NCBI GenBank assembly: GCA_028279545.1
Contig: JANQNN010000018.1
Coordinates: 1-52,542, forward strand
Length of the DNA: 52,542 nt
Origin: Nitrosopumilaceae archaeon
Lineage (GTDB): Archaea; Thermoproteota; Nitrososphaeria; Nitrososphaerales; Nitrosopumilaceae
Direction: 5' to 3'
Shown: positions 25,766-34,254 of the stretch, piece after piece
Numbering within the stretch: the stretch's first letter is position 1
Layout: every line of letters starts with the position of its first letter
Notes under the pieces: model-generated
What the model was told of the DNA's origin: nothing
Databases searched by the model: none
Seen by the model: the letters and a program-made list of their open reading frames with translations, nothing else
Position numbers and translations under genes: made by a program

Positions 25766-26368
25766 TTAAAAAATAATAGTCTGAAATCTTTTGTTATCCT
25801 TTAGTTTCTCAAAAAATTTTGATTTTTTTGCCTTAGATTTATTTTGAGGTCTATGGATTATGGAAGTTTCAAGATTATCTAGTGCTTCATTTACTTTAGA
25901 TAACATTATGAGATTACAAGATTTGTCAAAAAGAACTTCGCCATTATTTGGATAATCTTCTAAAATTTGATCGCAACAAATTATGGAATCGTTAAATTCT
26001 CCTAATGAAAGCAAAATTCTTTCTTTGTGATATAAAGCAATTTTATACTTTGGATTTTTTTGTAAAATTACATCACAGATTTTTAGTGATTCCCTAAAAT
26101 TTCCTTTTTTGCGTAAGGAAGAAATTTTATTCACCAAGACAGAAAGATCATTGGGATTTAATTTTAGGGCAGCATCGTAACATTTTATTGCAGAATCATA
26201 ATCCTTCATTTTACTACAAGCATATCCCTTATTGTTTAAACATCCTAGATGGGTAGGAATTTGTTCTAAAATTTTATCATAATATGAAATTGCTTTTTGA
26301 AAATTACCTAACAAAAATAATCTATTTGCTTCATCTAAAATCGAGTTGATTTTTGGATTTGAAGTCAT
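25766..26368 (-). CDS. Tetratricopeptide-repeat protein
   Basis: 200 residues composed of about five 34-residue TPR units: LFLLGNFQKAISYYDKIL, KMKDYDSAIKCYDAALKLNP, KKGNFRESLKICDVILQKNP, SLGEFNDSIICCDQILEDYP and SKVNEALDNLETSII. No signal peptide or membrane helix. TPR arrays bind other proteins; the partner is unknown. It lies between dph2 (convergent, no gap) and the dehydrogenase gene (same strand, 11 nt gap), so it may be the second gene of an operon with the latter. Confidence 0.9.
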   Translation of the reverse strand: MTSNPKINSILDEANRLFLLGNFQKAISYYDKILEQIPTHLGCLNNKGYACSKMKDYDSAIKCYDAALKLNPNDLSVLVNKISSLRKKGNFRESLKICDVILQKNPKYKIALYHKERILLSLGEFNDSIICCDQILEDYPNNGEVLFDKSCNLIMLSKVNEALDNLETSIIHRPQNKSKAKKSKFFEKLKDNKRFQTIIF

Positions 26369-26379
26369 TTCTTTGAAAT

Positions 26380-27450
26380 TTAGGGTTTCATTAAGATTTT
26401 TCCAAAAAGATCCTTGCCTCTAAGCATCTTGTTATGCGCTTCTGCTGCTTGCTCTAAAGAATAAGTAGAATCAATTATAGATTTGATTTTGCCCTTAGAC
26501 ATCCAATACAATCCTTGTTCAAGTTCAGCGCGGGTTCCTTGTGTTGAACCTAAAATGTCAATACCCTTAAAGAAAATATGGCGTAAATCAGTTTTGGAGT
26601 TATATCCTGTAGTTGCACCCGTAGTTACAATTGTAGTTCCATATTTTAGTAAGGATAGTTCTTTATTCCAGTGAGAACCTCCAATATGCTCAAAAATAAC
26701 ATCTAAACCTGGTTTTTCTCCAAAAGGTTTAGGAATTTTTTTTGCAATTTCACGAACTTCTTTATCCCAAAAATCACTCCTATGATCTACTGCATAGTCA
26801 GCCCCTAATTCTAACAATTTTTCAAGTTTACCAGGACTTCCAGTTGCAATAACTGTACATCCAAATAATTTGGCAATTTGTATTCCATATGTTCCAATAC
26901 CTGAGCCGCCCCCCATCACTAACACCAATTGTCCAGGTTGAATTTTTGCTCTACCTACTAACATATGCCAAGATGTTAACAAAGTCATTGAAGCAGCGGC
27001 TGCTTCATCATAGGTTACATTTTCAGGAATTTTTACAACATTCTCTTCTGGAAGATGTGTAATTTCACAATACCCTCCCCAAAGTGGTCCAGTTTCAAAT
27101 CCCCATATCTTTCTTTTTTTGCAATCATATTCTCGTCCGCTAGTACACAACTTACATGAACGGCAAGACATATTTCCATGAGAAACTATTCTGTCTCCTA
27201 TTTTGATATTCTTAACTTCACTTCCTATTGCAATCACTTCGCCAGCAGCATCTGTTCCTGAAATATGTGGTAAAGGAATGGCTAGGGGTTTTCCTCTCAT
27301 TCCCCAAATATCATCATAATTTAGCGCAGCAGCCTTTACCTTAAAAATAACTTCGTTGGATTTTGGTTTGGGTTCAGGAATATCTTTAATTTTTAAAATT
27401 TTTGAAAAATCATCATCTGTAGTATACTCTTCATATACTAATGCCTTCAT
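26380..27450 (-). CDS. Zinc-binding medium-chain dehydrogenase/reductase
   Basis: 356 residues, MDR fold. A GroES-like domain (1-130) contains the structural zinc site C96, C99, C102, C110 (SCRSCKLCTSGREYDC) and PHISGTDAAGEV with H62. The Rossmann domain starts at VMGGGSGIGTYGIQIAK, followed by ATGSPGKLEKLLELGAD. At the position where zinc alcohol dehydrogenases carry their first catalytic cysteine, this protein reads ALNYDDIW, as in quinone-oxidoreductase and enoyl-reductase branches; it may therefore reduce an enone or enoyl-CoA rather than oxidise an alcohol. The substrate is not known. Confidence 0.85.
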   Translation of the reverse strand: MKALVYEEYTTDDDFSKILKIKDIPEPKPKSNEVIFKVKAAALNYDDIWGMRGKPLAIPLPHISGTDAAGEVIAIGSEVKNIKIGDRIVSHGNMSCRSCKLCTSGREYDCKKRKIWGFETGPLWGGYCEITHLPEENVVKIPENVTYDEAAAASMTLLTSWHMLVGRAKIQPGQLVLVMGGGSGIGTYGIQIAKLFGCTVIATGSPGKLEKLLELGADYAVDHRSDFWDKEVREIAKKIPKPFGEKPGLDVIFEHIGGSHWNKELSLLKYGTTIVTTGATTGYNSKTDLRHIFFKGIDILGSTQGTRAELEQGLYWMSKGKIKSIIDSTYSLEQAAEAHNKMLRGKDLFGKILMKP

Positions 27451-27533
27451 AACTTTAAGAATTTTTTAAGTTATATGAATTACCCGGAAAAAGAACCACA
27501 AACAATTATAATCATTAAACAAAGAAATTCAAC

Positions 27534-28079
27534 ATGTCTGAATCAACTACTTTTCCTGGTGATGAAATAGCATCAATTGAAGAATTTGAGGCTGGAAATA
27601 ATACCTTTGATGATGGAGACATGGTTCGTGCAGCTACTGTAGGAGAAAAATTCCTTGATAGAAAAACAAGAATTGCCAGTATAAAGCATCCAAAAACACT
27701 ATCCATTCCAAAAGTTGGAGATATAATTATTGGAAGCGTGGCTGCTGCAATGTCATCAATGATTGCAGTAACAGTGGAGTACATTAACGGAAAACCAACC
27801 ACATCCAAAGTGGAATGTGTTTGCTCAACCAGGAATCTTAGGAAAAAAAATGTAGCTTTGATAAATGATATTGTTACTCTAAAAATTGTAAATCATCTAA
27901 ATGGTACAATTCATGCTACTATAGATGAACCAAATTTGGGGGTTTTATTCACAAAATGTAGAAAATGTGGCGGTAAAGTAGTCCAAATGCGAGATGCTAT
28001 TAAATGCACAGAATGTTCGTGGATTGATGAAAGAAAATTATCAACCAGTTTTGGTTCCAGTGATTTTGTCCGCTTGTGA
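27534..28079 (+). CDS. csl4: Exosome RNA-binding subunit Csl4
   Basis: 181 residues. N-terminal segment FPGDEIASIEEFEAGNNTF matches the Csl4 opening; residues about 60-140 form the S1 RNA-binding domain (VGDIIIGSVAAAMSSMIAV); the C-terminal zinc ribbon has KCRKCGG and CTECSW. Csl4 forms the cap of the archaeal exosome together with Rrp41/42 and helps recruit RNA. Its TGA overlaps the start region of pheA, so the genes are coupled; this pairing of an RNA-decay subunit with an amino acid gene probably reflects compaction only. Confidence 0.93.
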   Translation: MSESTTFPGDEIASIEEFEAGNNTFDDGDMVRAATVGEKFLDRKTRIASIKHPKTLSIPKVGDIIIGSVAAAMSSMIAVTVEYINGKPTTSKVECVCSTRNLRKKNVALINDIVTLKIVNHLNGTIHATIDEPNLGVLFTKCRKCGGKVVQMRDAIKCTECSWIDERKLSTSFGSSDFVRL

Positions 28080-28903
28080 GAAAAAAAATGATTAAGGTAT
28101 CGTTCCAAGGGGAGCGAGGAGCATATAGTGAAGCAGCAGCTAAGGCGTTTTTTTCCAAAGAAATAGAGACTGTTCCTTTCCCTACATTTGCAAAGGTATT
28201 AGAAAGTACGATTTCCAATCAAACTGATTTTTCAGTTTTGCCTGTTGAAAATTCTTTGGAAGGAAGTGTAGGGGAAGCCTATGATTTGTTATACTCTACA
28301 TCACTAAATGCAGTAGGGGAAATTTATTTTAGAATTGAACATTGCTTAATTGGAAATGGAAAATTAGAAGAAATTGACACGGTTTATTCCCACCCTCAAG
28401 CATTGGGACAGTGTAGAGATTTCATACAAAAAAACAAAATTAAAACAGTGCCAACTTATGATACTGCAGGAAGTGTAAAAATAATCAAAGAGTTAAACAA
28501 AAAAAATATTTCCTGTATTGCTAGTAAAAATGCATCTCAAATCTATCAAATGCCAATTATTGCCAAAAAGATTGCAAATAATTTTAATAATTATACACGA
28601 TTTCTGGTATTATCAAAACAAACTAGTAACGAAACAGGAGCTGATAAAACCTCAATTATTTTCTCAATTGCACATAAACCAGGATCTCTTTTCCGGATTA
28701 TTGAAAAATTTCAAAAATATAACATTAATCTAACAAAAATTGAGTCAAGACCTACAAAATTAATAAATTGGGAATATTATTTTTATGTAGACTTTGAAGG
28801 GTATACGAAAAATCCTGAGATTTTAAAAATGTTGGATGAAATAAAAAATGAAACTTTGTTTTTGAAAAACTTAGGATCATATCCTTCTGCCAAATTAAAT
28901 TAG
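28076..28903 (+). CDS. pheA: Prephenate dehydratase
   Basis: 275 residues if started at GTG 28076, which overlaps the csl4 stop; the ATG at 28088 gives the more typical MIKVSFQGERGAYSEAA start. The catalytic domain has VLPVENSLEGSVGEAYDLL and the Thr motif region (NNYTRFLVLSK); a C-terminal ACT domain (TSIIFSIAHKPGSLFRIIEK, KIESRPTK) carries the G-S-L-F and E-S-R-P elements that bind phenylalanine. It converts prephenate to phenylpyruvate and is likely feedback-controlled. Overlaps the convergent membrane-protein gene by 4 nt. Confidence 0.94.
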   Translation: MRKKMIKVSFQGERGAYSEAAAKAFFSKEIETVPFPTFAKVLESTISNQTDFSVLPVENSLEGSVGEAYDLLYSTSLNAVGEIYFRIEHCLIGNGKLEEIDTVYSHPQALGQCRDFIQKNKIKTVPTYDTAGSVKIIKELNKKNISCIASKNASQIYQMPIIAKKIANNFNNYTRFLVLSKQTSNETGADKTSIIFSIAHKPGSLFRIIEKFQKYNINLTKIESRPTKLINWEYYFYVDFEGYTKNPEILKMLDEIKNETLFLKNLGSYPSAKLN

Positions 28904-29367
28904 AATCCTTTCGGTTTTCTTAGAGTGAATCCCATACTAAAACCAATAATTACTACACCTGAAGTTATTACAATCAAATGAAAAGTAAACATTATTGGAT
29001 CTGAAGATACATTTAGTGTGGCAAGAATCTGTAATTCAGAAGAACCAGTATTTTGAATTTCAATTAGTGTTACACCATCTTCTTCATGGGTCCAGTTTAG
29101 AATAGTTTCTTTTGTATAGGAAGTTAATGGAATTTCAGGATTATTTCCTGGGGCACGTAATTCAAGGTCAAATTTTTCACCTATTATTTTCATTTCTTGT
29201 TGAGCACCTTTATTCGCACTAATTTGGTAAGAAGTGGATTCACCAAATTCAAAAGTTTCATCCACGTCAACTGTATAAAATCCAAAAGCGGAGATTAAAG
29301 AATAGACTCCAATTCCAATTATTGCGGCTCCTACTAAAAATCCAATTATTGTTATTCTGGCAAGCAT
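28900..29367 (-). CDS. Two-helix membrane protein with extracytoplasmic beta domain
   Basis: 155 residues. Membrane helices at about residues 5-30 (IIGFLVGAAIIGIGVYSLI) and 125-148 (FHLIVITSGVVIIGFSMGF) enclose a domain of about 90 residues with FEFGESTSYQISANKG, MKIIGEKFDLELRAPG and LIEIQNTGSSELQIL, likely a beta sandwich outside the membrane. The C-terminus is short and basic (LRKPKGF). I recognise no named family. It is alone on its strand between pheA (convergent) and the zinc-ribbon membrane protein gene. Confidence 0.7.
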   Translation of the reverse strand: MLARITIIGFLVGAAIIGIGVYSLISAFGFYTVDVDETFEFGESTSYQISANKGAQQEMKIIGEKFDLELRAPGNNPEIPLTSYTKETILNWTHEEDGVTLIEIQNTGSSELQILATLNVSSDPIMFTFHLIVITSGVVIIGFSMGFTLRKPKGF

Positions 29368-29514
29368 AAAGGAATTCTTCTAATACTGAATAAAAAATTA
29401 GCGAAATTTTACTTCTCCAAAGGAAGTTTTTTGCCCTTTTTCAAATATGTTTTCATATACGAAAAAGATTTTTCAAATTGATACTGAAAAAATTGAAGTT
29501 TATTTGGGGTAGGT

Positions 29515-30207
29515 CTACTTTTTGATAATGGTTTTTTTCATAACCAAGCCTATGATAATTAAAATTATTCCCAAAGTTCCAAAAAAACTAGCCAAAATCA
29601 TAATTTGAGAAATTAGCGAGCAATTTTCTTTGCTTTGTTCTTCAGAGAAAATTTGACCATTAATTTCTAAGTCACTTTTACATAAAACATTTTGTTCATT
29701 TATTGTAAGCCCACTTTCTCCCAAAGGGACAATAAATGCTGCACTTCCAAAAATCATTAGAGCAAGTCCGATTATTACAATTTCTTTTCTAATCTTTTTT
29801 TTGGAAATTACTTTGTCCACATTATCTTCTTTAGTGGCTTTAACAGTATGAATTTCCCAATCGCAATTAATACAAAACTTTAGAGATCTTTTATTTTTTG
29901 TTCCACAATTCCAACAATAGATAGAATCTGAATCCTCCTCTGAAGAATTTGCTGATTCTTGTTTAGGTTCTTGCTGCAGCTCTCTTTGTTTAATCTCTTG
30001 GTTTTTGTTTTTTTGTTTTATCTTTTGTTGTTGTCCATCTTCTTCGGCATTTTGAATATAGCGATCTAATAAACTCTTAAGATATTTCCTATCAGAGTTT
30101 CTAAGAGTTTTATTTTGTTTCAAACGGAATTTTATATGTTCTAATCTATAGGGTTCTCCTACCCTCATTTTGATTAAAGTATTAACATTTTCTAATAACG
30201 AATCCAC
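29515..30207 (-). CDS. Zinc-ribbon membrane protein
   Basis: 230 residues. Residues 1-55 form a basic helical region (YRLEHIKFRLKQNKTL, RKYLKSLLDRYIQ). A Gln/Lys/Glu-rich coiled segment follows (about 56-90), then a zinc ribbon YCWNCGTKNKRSLKFCINC (about 97-115). Two membrane helices are at about 144-165 (IVIIGLALMIFGSAAFIVPL) and 200-224. The loop between them holds two cysteines (VLCKSDLE, KENCSLI), possibly disulfide-linked outside. Domain order suggests a cytosolic nucleic-acid or protein-binding head anchored to the membrane. Function unknown. Confidence 0.7.
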   Translation of the reverse strand: MDSLLENVNTLIKMRVGEPYRLEHIKFRLKQNKTLRNSDRKYLKSLLDRYIQNAEEDGQQQKIKQKNKNQEIKQRELQQEPKQESANSSEEDSDSIYCWNCGTKNKRSLKFCINCDWEIHTVKATKEDNVDKVISKKKIRKEIVIIGLALMIFGSAAFIVPLGESGLTINEQNVLCKSDLEINGQIFSEEQSKENCSLISQIMILASFFGTLGIILIIIGLVMKKTIIKK

Positions 30208-30332
30208 TAGATTGGTAATCTAAAAAGCTCTATTTATGATGTTTTAATTTTCTTTCTCAATCAATATTTTTAAAAAAATTACATTTGTTACTTTTCTCAA
30301 GTTACAAAATTAATGAAAAATAAATTTGAAAG

Positions 30333-30965
30333 TTAAGATAATGGTAAAATATCACAAATAGGATTTCCTAAACATTTTGGATCAGCAAACGCTTCAGAAA
30401 AATCCGTATTGGTAAGATCAGCATTAGTGAAATCAGCATTACTGAGATCAGCATATGAAAGGTTTGCATTTGTGAGATTGGATATGTTGAGATTTGCATT
30501 GGTAAGGTTTACGTCAAATAGGTCTGCATTGGTAAGATCGGCATTGGTAAGATCGGCATTGGTAAGATCGGCATTGGCAAAGTCTGCATTGGCAAGGTTG
30601 GCATTGGTGAAGTTGGCATTGGTAAGAATAAATCCACTGAAACTTGCGTTTCCTAAATTACAATCATGAAAATCAATATTGCCTAGGAAATCATTACAAC
30701 GAATTTCTAAGGCTATGTTGTCAATTGAAGATTGTAATTCTGAAATATCTTCATCGACATATCCTTTGGTAGCAGTATCAGTTGAAATTGTGGGAGTTCC
30801 AACGTTTGTAATTTTATCACCAGTCATATCAAGAAAGCCAGTAATTATCACATTTCCTGATAAAGTGATTGTTATCAATGCCGAAGCTGTTCCGACACCT
30901 ACAGAAATTAAAACGATAAAAAGAATAAGGACAGGTGTTTTGCTTAATTCATTTTTCCAGTTCAT
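30333..30965 (-). CDS. Membrane-anchored pentapeptide-repeat protein with fibre-like stalk motif
   Basis: 210 residues. One N-terminal membrane helix (about 11-34) leads to ITLSGNVIITGFLD and DKITNVGTPTISTDTATKGY, a segment resembling phage tail-fibre repeats (K-I-x-N-V-x-x-P...ATKGYVD), then a short helical stretch (ISELQSSIDNIALEI). From about residue 106 to 195 there are some seventeen pentapeptide repeats of the A(N/D)L/F form (NANFTNANLANADF...), expected to fold as a right-handed quadrilateral beta-helix. The tail has two cysteines (PKCLGNPICD). Likely displayed on the cell surface; no enzymatic part. The gene carries 15-bp micro-repeats. Confidence 0.8.
   Translation of the reverse strand: MNWKNELSKTPVLILFIVLISVGVGTASALITITLSGNVIITGFLDMTGDKITNVGTPTISTDTATKGYVDEDISELQSSIDNIALEIRCNDFLGNIDFHDCNLGNASFSGFILTNANFTNANLANADFANADLTNADLTNADLTNADLFDVNLTNANLNISNLTNANLSYADLSNADFTNADLTNTDFSEAFADPKCLGNPICDILPLS
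30518..30625. repeat. 15-bp tandem micro-repeats in the pentapeptide gene
   Basis: The unit gcattggtaagatcg and close variants recur in phase every 15 bp, three copies being almost perfect at about 30525-30570. Each unit encodes one pentapeptide on the minus strand. Such runs can gain or lose units by slippage, changing the length of the beta-helix without a frameshift. Confidence 0.8.
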
Positions 30966-31115
30966 GACCTGTCTTTATCTATTCAAACCATAGTTTAAAG
31001 ATTAACAGTGTATTTTCCAATAGTTACAATCATGGTTTGAAAGTTAGATTTATCACAGGAGAAATGATTTTTAATTTTTTATTAAAAATTTGTGTTTTAA
31101 ATTAAATCTTAAAAC

Positions 31116-32549
31116 CTACATTACTGAGACATCGTGAGGTTGGCTCTCTGCAAAACCAGCTCTAGACATTTTTACGAATTCTGCATTATCTTGCATTTGA
31201 GGAATATTATGTGCACCACAATAGCTTAAACCCGAGCGCACACCTCCAGTTAATTGTTTAAGGATATCTGTAACGGTTCCTTTGTAAGGCACCATGGCCT
31301 CAACTCCTTCAGCAACATAATCATTAAGATCATCATCAAAAGAAATTGATCCTGTCTCTTTTGATTTTCTTCCTAGAGAAGCACCAAGTGAAGCCATTCC
31401 TCTGTAAACTTTGAAGCGTTTACCATTTTTGGTAAGTACTGTGCCAGGGGATTCATCTGTACCTCCCAACATACTTCCAATCATTACAGAAGAAGCTCCT
31501 GCAGCTAAAGCTTTTGTTGCATCTCCAGACGTTCTGGTTCCACCATCTGAAATAATAGGAATTCCCGAATCGCGACCGACTTTAGCACAGTCCATTACAG
31601 CTGTAAGTTGTGGTACTCCAGACCCAGTGATTACTCGAGTAATACAGATTGATCCTGATCCTACACCAACTTTAACAGCATCGACACCGGCTTTGATAAG
31701 ATCTTCAGCCCCTTGGGCAGTTGCAACGTTTCCGGCAACCAATTCACAATCCGGATAAGCTTTTTTGATATTTCTTACAGTAGTTATCGCATTTTCGCTG
31801 TGACCATGAGCTATATCCACAACTAGGACATCAGTACCTGCTTCCAATAGAGCCTCTGTTCTTTCCAAAAAGTCTCCCTTTACCCCCACTGCTGCTCCAA
31901 CCAAAGGTCTGCCTTTTTTGTCCTTAGATGCCAAAGGATAATCAGAGATATTTTTAATATCTTTACTTGTGATTAGGCCACTAATTGAACCATTTTCATC
32001 GACTATTGGTAATTTTTCAATCCTGTTATCGTGCAAAATTTCTTTAGCTTCTTCGGGATTTGTCCCAGGTTTAGCAGTAACAACATCTTTTGTCATTACA
32101 TTTTTGATAAGATTGTTGCTGTTTTTTTCAAATAATAAATCCCGGTCAGTTACAATGCCTACAAGTTTAGTATCTGAATCTACAACCAAAAGGCCAGATA
32201 CTTTTTTTTCATCTGCATAATCCACTGCATCTTGTACGGTTTTGTCTTGATGGATTGTATATGGATTTTCAATAATGACGCTACCAGATCTTTTTACTTT
32301 GAGTACTTCATTGGCCTGATCCTGAATTGATAAAAATCTGTGGATAAATCCGATTCCCCCTGCACGAGCCATAACTACAGCCATTGCAGATTCAGTAACG
32401 GTATCCATATTTGCACTAGTAAATGGAATGTTCAGGGATATGTTTCGAGATAATTTCGTACTTAAATTAGTTTGAGATCGACTTGTAATATTAGAAAATT
32501 TGGGTACCAGAAGAACATCATCAAAAGTTAATCCTTCTTTGAATTCCAA
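31116..32549 (-). CDS. guaB: Inosine-5'-monophosphate dehydrogenase
   Basis: 477 residues. N-terminal FDDVLLVPKFS; paired CBS domains at about 90-205 (ENPYTIHQDKTVQDAVDYA, VMTKDVVTAKPG); catalytic loop GVGSGSICITRVITGSGVPQ with the nucleophilic Cys; DGGTRTSGDATKALAAGA; mobile flap region YRGMASLGAS. It oxidises IMP to XMP, and guaA in this window performs the next step. The ATG lies 30 nt after the folP-like start on the same strand's upstream side, so the two genes may form one transcript. Confidence 0.95.
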   Translation of the reverse strand: MEFKEGLTFDDVLLVPKFSNITSRSQTNLSTKLSRNISLNIPFTSANMDTVTESAMAVVMARAGGIGFIHRFLSIQDQANEVLKVKRSGSVIIENPYTIHQDKTVQDAVDYADEKKVSGLLVVDSDTKLVGIVTDRDLLFEKNSNNLIKNVMTKDVVTAKPGTNPEEAKEILHDNRIEKLPIVDENGSISGLITSKDIKNISDYPLASKDKKGRPLVGAAVGVKGDFLERTEALLEAGTDVLVVDIAHGHSENAITTVRNIKKAYPDCELVAGNVATAQGAEDLIKAGVDAVKVGVGSGSICITRVITGSGVPQLTAVMDCAKVGRDSGIPIISDGGTRTSGDATKALAAGASSVMIGSMLGGTDESPGTVLTKNGKRFKVYRGMASLGASLGRKSKETGSISFDDDLNDYVAEGVEAMVPYKGTVTDILKQLTGGVRSGLSYCGAHNIPQMQDNAEFVKMSRAGFAESQPHDVSVM

Positions 32550-32579
32550 CTAAACCTTGTATCAATAGTAAAATATTGA

Positions 32580-33446
32580 TTATAAGCCTTTGTTTCTTCT
32601 AGACAGTTTTGATGCTACCCTTAAAGCATCTTTGGTCTCTAAAACGTTGTGAGTGCGTATAATGTCTGCACCATTTTGGACCGAAATAATCTCAGCAGCA
32701 ATTGATCCAAAAAGTCGATCTGATGGATTTTTTTTTCTTAGTATTTCTCCAATAAAGGATTTATTTGAAACCGAGATGAGAAGTGGATATTTTTCTTTAA
32801 TGGAATTTAGGTTTTGTATAATTTGAATATCTCTTTTAACCCAATCGGAATTAATTTTTGTAAAAAACTGTCCAGATCCAGAATTTCGAAAAAATCCAAT
32901 TGCAGGATCTACCACTATTTTGTCAGAAGGGAACTTATTTTTTTTTAAAATGGTTATACTTTGTTTAATAAGATTTTTTACTAAACTTATTTGGTTACCA
33001 GATTTCTCTTTGGGACTAAAGGCAGATACAATCAGGGAAGGTTGGTACTTTGAAATAACTTCAATCATTTCACTATCGTGTTTTAATCCTGAAATATCAT
33101 TAATGATTTCAACTCCTAGATCTAGCGACGATTTTGCTACGCTTGCTCTGCAAGTGTCCACAGAAATCGGGAGGTTTGAAACATTTTGAATAATCTTTAT
33201 TGCAGTTGAAACTCTCCTAAATTCTACTTTTTCTGAAACTAATGTAGATAAATAAGGGGCAGTAGACATTCCACCAACATCAATAAAATCAGCTCCATCT
33301 ATTTCAATACTCTTAATGAAATTAGAAATATCTTGTTTTGTTGTTTTTACGGATTTTTTATGAAAAGATTCAGGGCTAGTGTTTAAAATGCCCATTATAC
33401 GAACTGGGTTATTGCCTCCAACACCAACATTTCCAAGTTTAGTCAT
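32580..33446 (-). CDS. Dihydropteroate synthase family protein
   Basis: 288 residues, TIM barrel. Pterin-binding family motifs: RIMGILNTSPESFHKKS (bacterial equivalent M-G-V-L-N-x-T-P-D-S-F), DFIDVGGMSTAP, PISVDTCRASVAKSSLDLG, IINDISGLKHDSEM and, near the end, DIIRTHNVLETKDAL with R-x-H. DHPS joins a pterin pyrophosphate with an aminobenzoate. The head-to-head neighbour is an MptE-like pterin pyrophosphokinase, which supports a real pterin/folate role. Its start is only 7 nt from that gene's longest start. Confidence 0.85.
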   Translation of the reverse strand: MTKLGNVGVGGNNPVRIMGILNTSPESFHKKSVKTTKQDISNFIKSIEIDGADFIDVGGMSTAPYLSTLVSEKVEFRRVSTAIKIIQNVSNLPISVDTCRASVAKSSLDLGVEIINDISGLKHDSEMIEVISKYQPSLIVSAFSPKEKSGNQISLVKNLIKQSITILKKNKFPSDKIVVDPAIGFFRNSGSGQFFTKINSDWVKRDIQIIQNLNSIKEKYPLLISVSNKSFIGEILRKKNPSDRLFGSIAAEIISVQNGADIIRTHNVLETKDALRVASKLSRRNKGL

Positions 33447-33453
33447 ATGATTT

Positions 33454-34218
33454 ATGACGAACCTTTCTAATTTGAGTTATATGATAATTTCAGGATGGAA
33501 TGCAAGATACGGAGAAATCCTAAAAGAATTTAACTATAAAAGAAAAGAAGACATAGCCTCAGCAAAAGTGTTAGACTCGCTTTTAGGAAAAAGAGACCAA
33601 ATTAAAAAAATTCAAAAAAAAATTAGTAATCAAAATATATTTGTGGTAGGATCGGGTCCTTCTTTACCCAAAGCTGTTCCTATTTTAAAATCCTTTAAAA
33701 AAACTGTAAAAATTGCCGCAGATAGCTCAGTAAAATATCTTGTTGAAAATGGAATTACCCCTGACATTATCGTGACTGATCTAGATGGTGACGAAGAAAT
33801 TTTAAGAAAAATAGGCAAATCAAATACAATTTTTGTGGTTCACGCTCATGGAGATAATATTTCCAAACTTAAACAAAGTAAAAATTTTAAACATTGTATT
33901 GGAACTACTCAAACTAAACCCTTTGGAAAGATACAAAATTTTGGTGGATTTACAGATGGAGATAGGGCAGTTTTCCTTGCAAGTTATTTTAATGCAAAAA
34001 AAATTATTTTATTTGGCATGGATTTTGGAAAAAAAATTGGAAAATTTTCAAATACCAAACAATCAGAACGAATAATAAAAATTAAAAAACTAAAAAAAGG
34101 AAAATATTTGCTAGAATGGTTGTCAAAAAAAACAAAATCAGAATTATTTACGACCTCAAGTTCCATCACTGGTTTTAAAAAGATTTCATTTCAAAATATT
34201 AATAATATAATTACCTAG
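33454..34218 (+). CDS. MptE-like 6-hydroxymethyl-dihydropterin pyrophosphokinase
   Basis: 254 residues of the archaeal DUF115/MptE family, unrelated to bacterial FolK. Visible: VVGSGPSLPKAVPIL (about 64-78), KIAADSSVKYLVENGITPDI, IVTDLDGDEEIL with the metal-binding Asp cluster, FVVHAHGDNI, NFGGFTDGDRAVFLA and ILFGMDFGKKIG. It would transfer pyrophosphate from ATP to 6-hydroxymethyl-dihydropterin, giving the substrate of DHPS. The ATG at 33454 is so close to the divergent folP start that the in-frame ATG at 33481 (IISGWNARYGEILKEF) is the more likely start. Confidence 0.82.
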   Translation: MTNLSNLSYMIISGWNARYGEILKEFNYKRKEDIASAKVLDSLLGKRDQIKKIQKKISNQNIFVVGSGPSLPKAVPILKSFKKTVKIAADSSVKYLVENGITPDIIVTDLDGDEEILRKIGKSNTIFVVHAHGDNISKLKQSKNFKHCIGTTQTKPFGKIQNFGGFTDGDRAVFLASYFNAKKIILFGMDFGKKIGKFSNTKQSERIIKIKKLKKGKYLLEWLSKKTKSELFTTSSSITGFKKISFQNINNIIT

Positions 34219-34254
34219 AATGCATTTAATAGACATATCTACTGGAAGTAAAAC

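Noticed and set aside
30409-30669. Plus-strand RSALV-rich frame and possible CRISPR-like array
   Set aside because: The 15-bp period is the reverse reading of pentapeptide codons; there are no spacers, no palindromic repeats and no cas genes.
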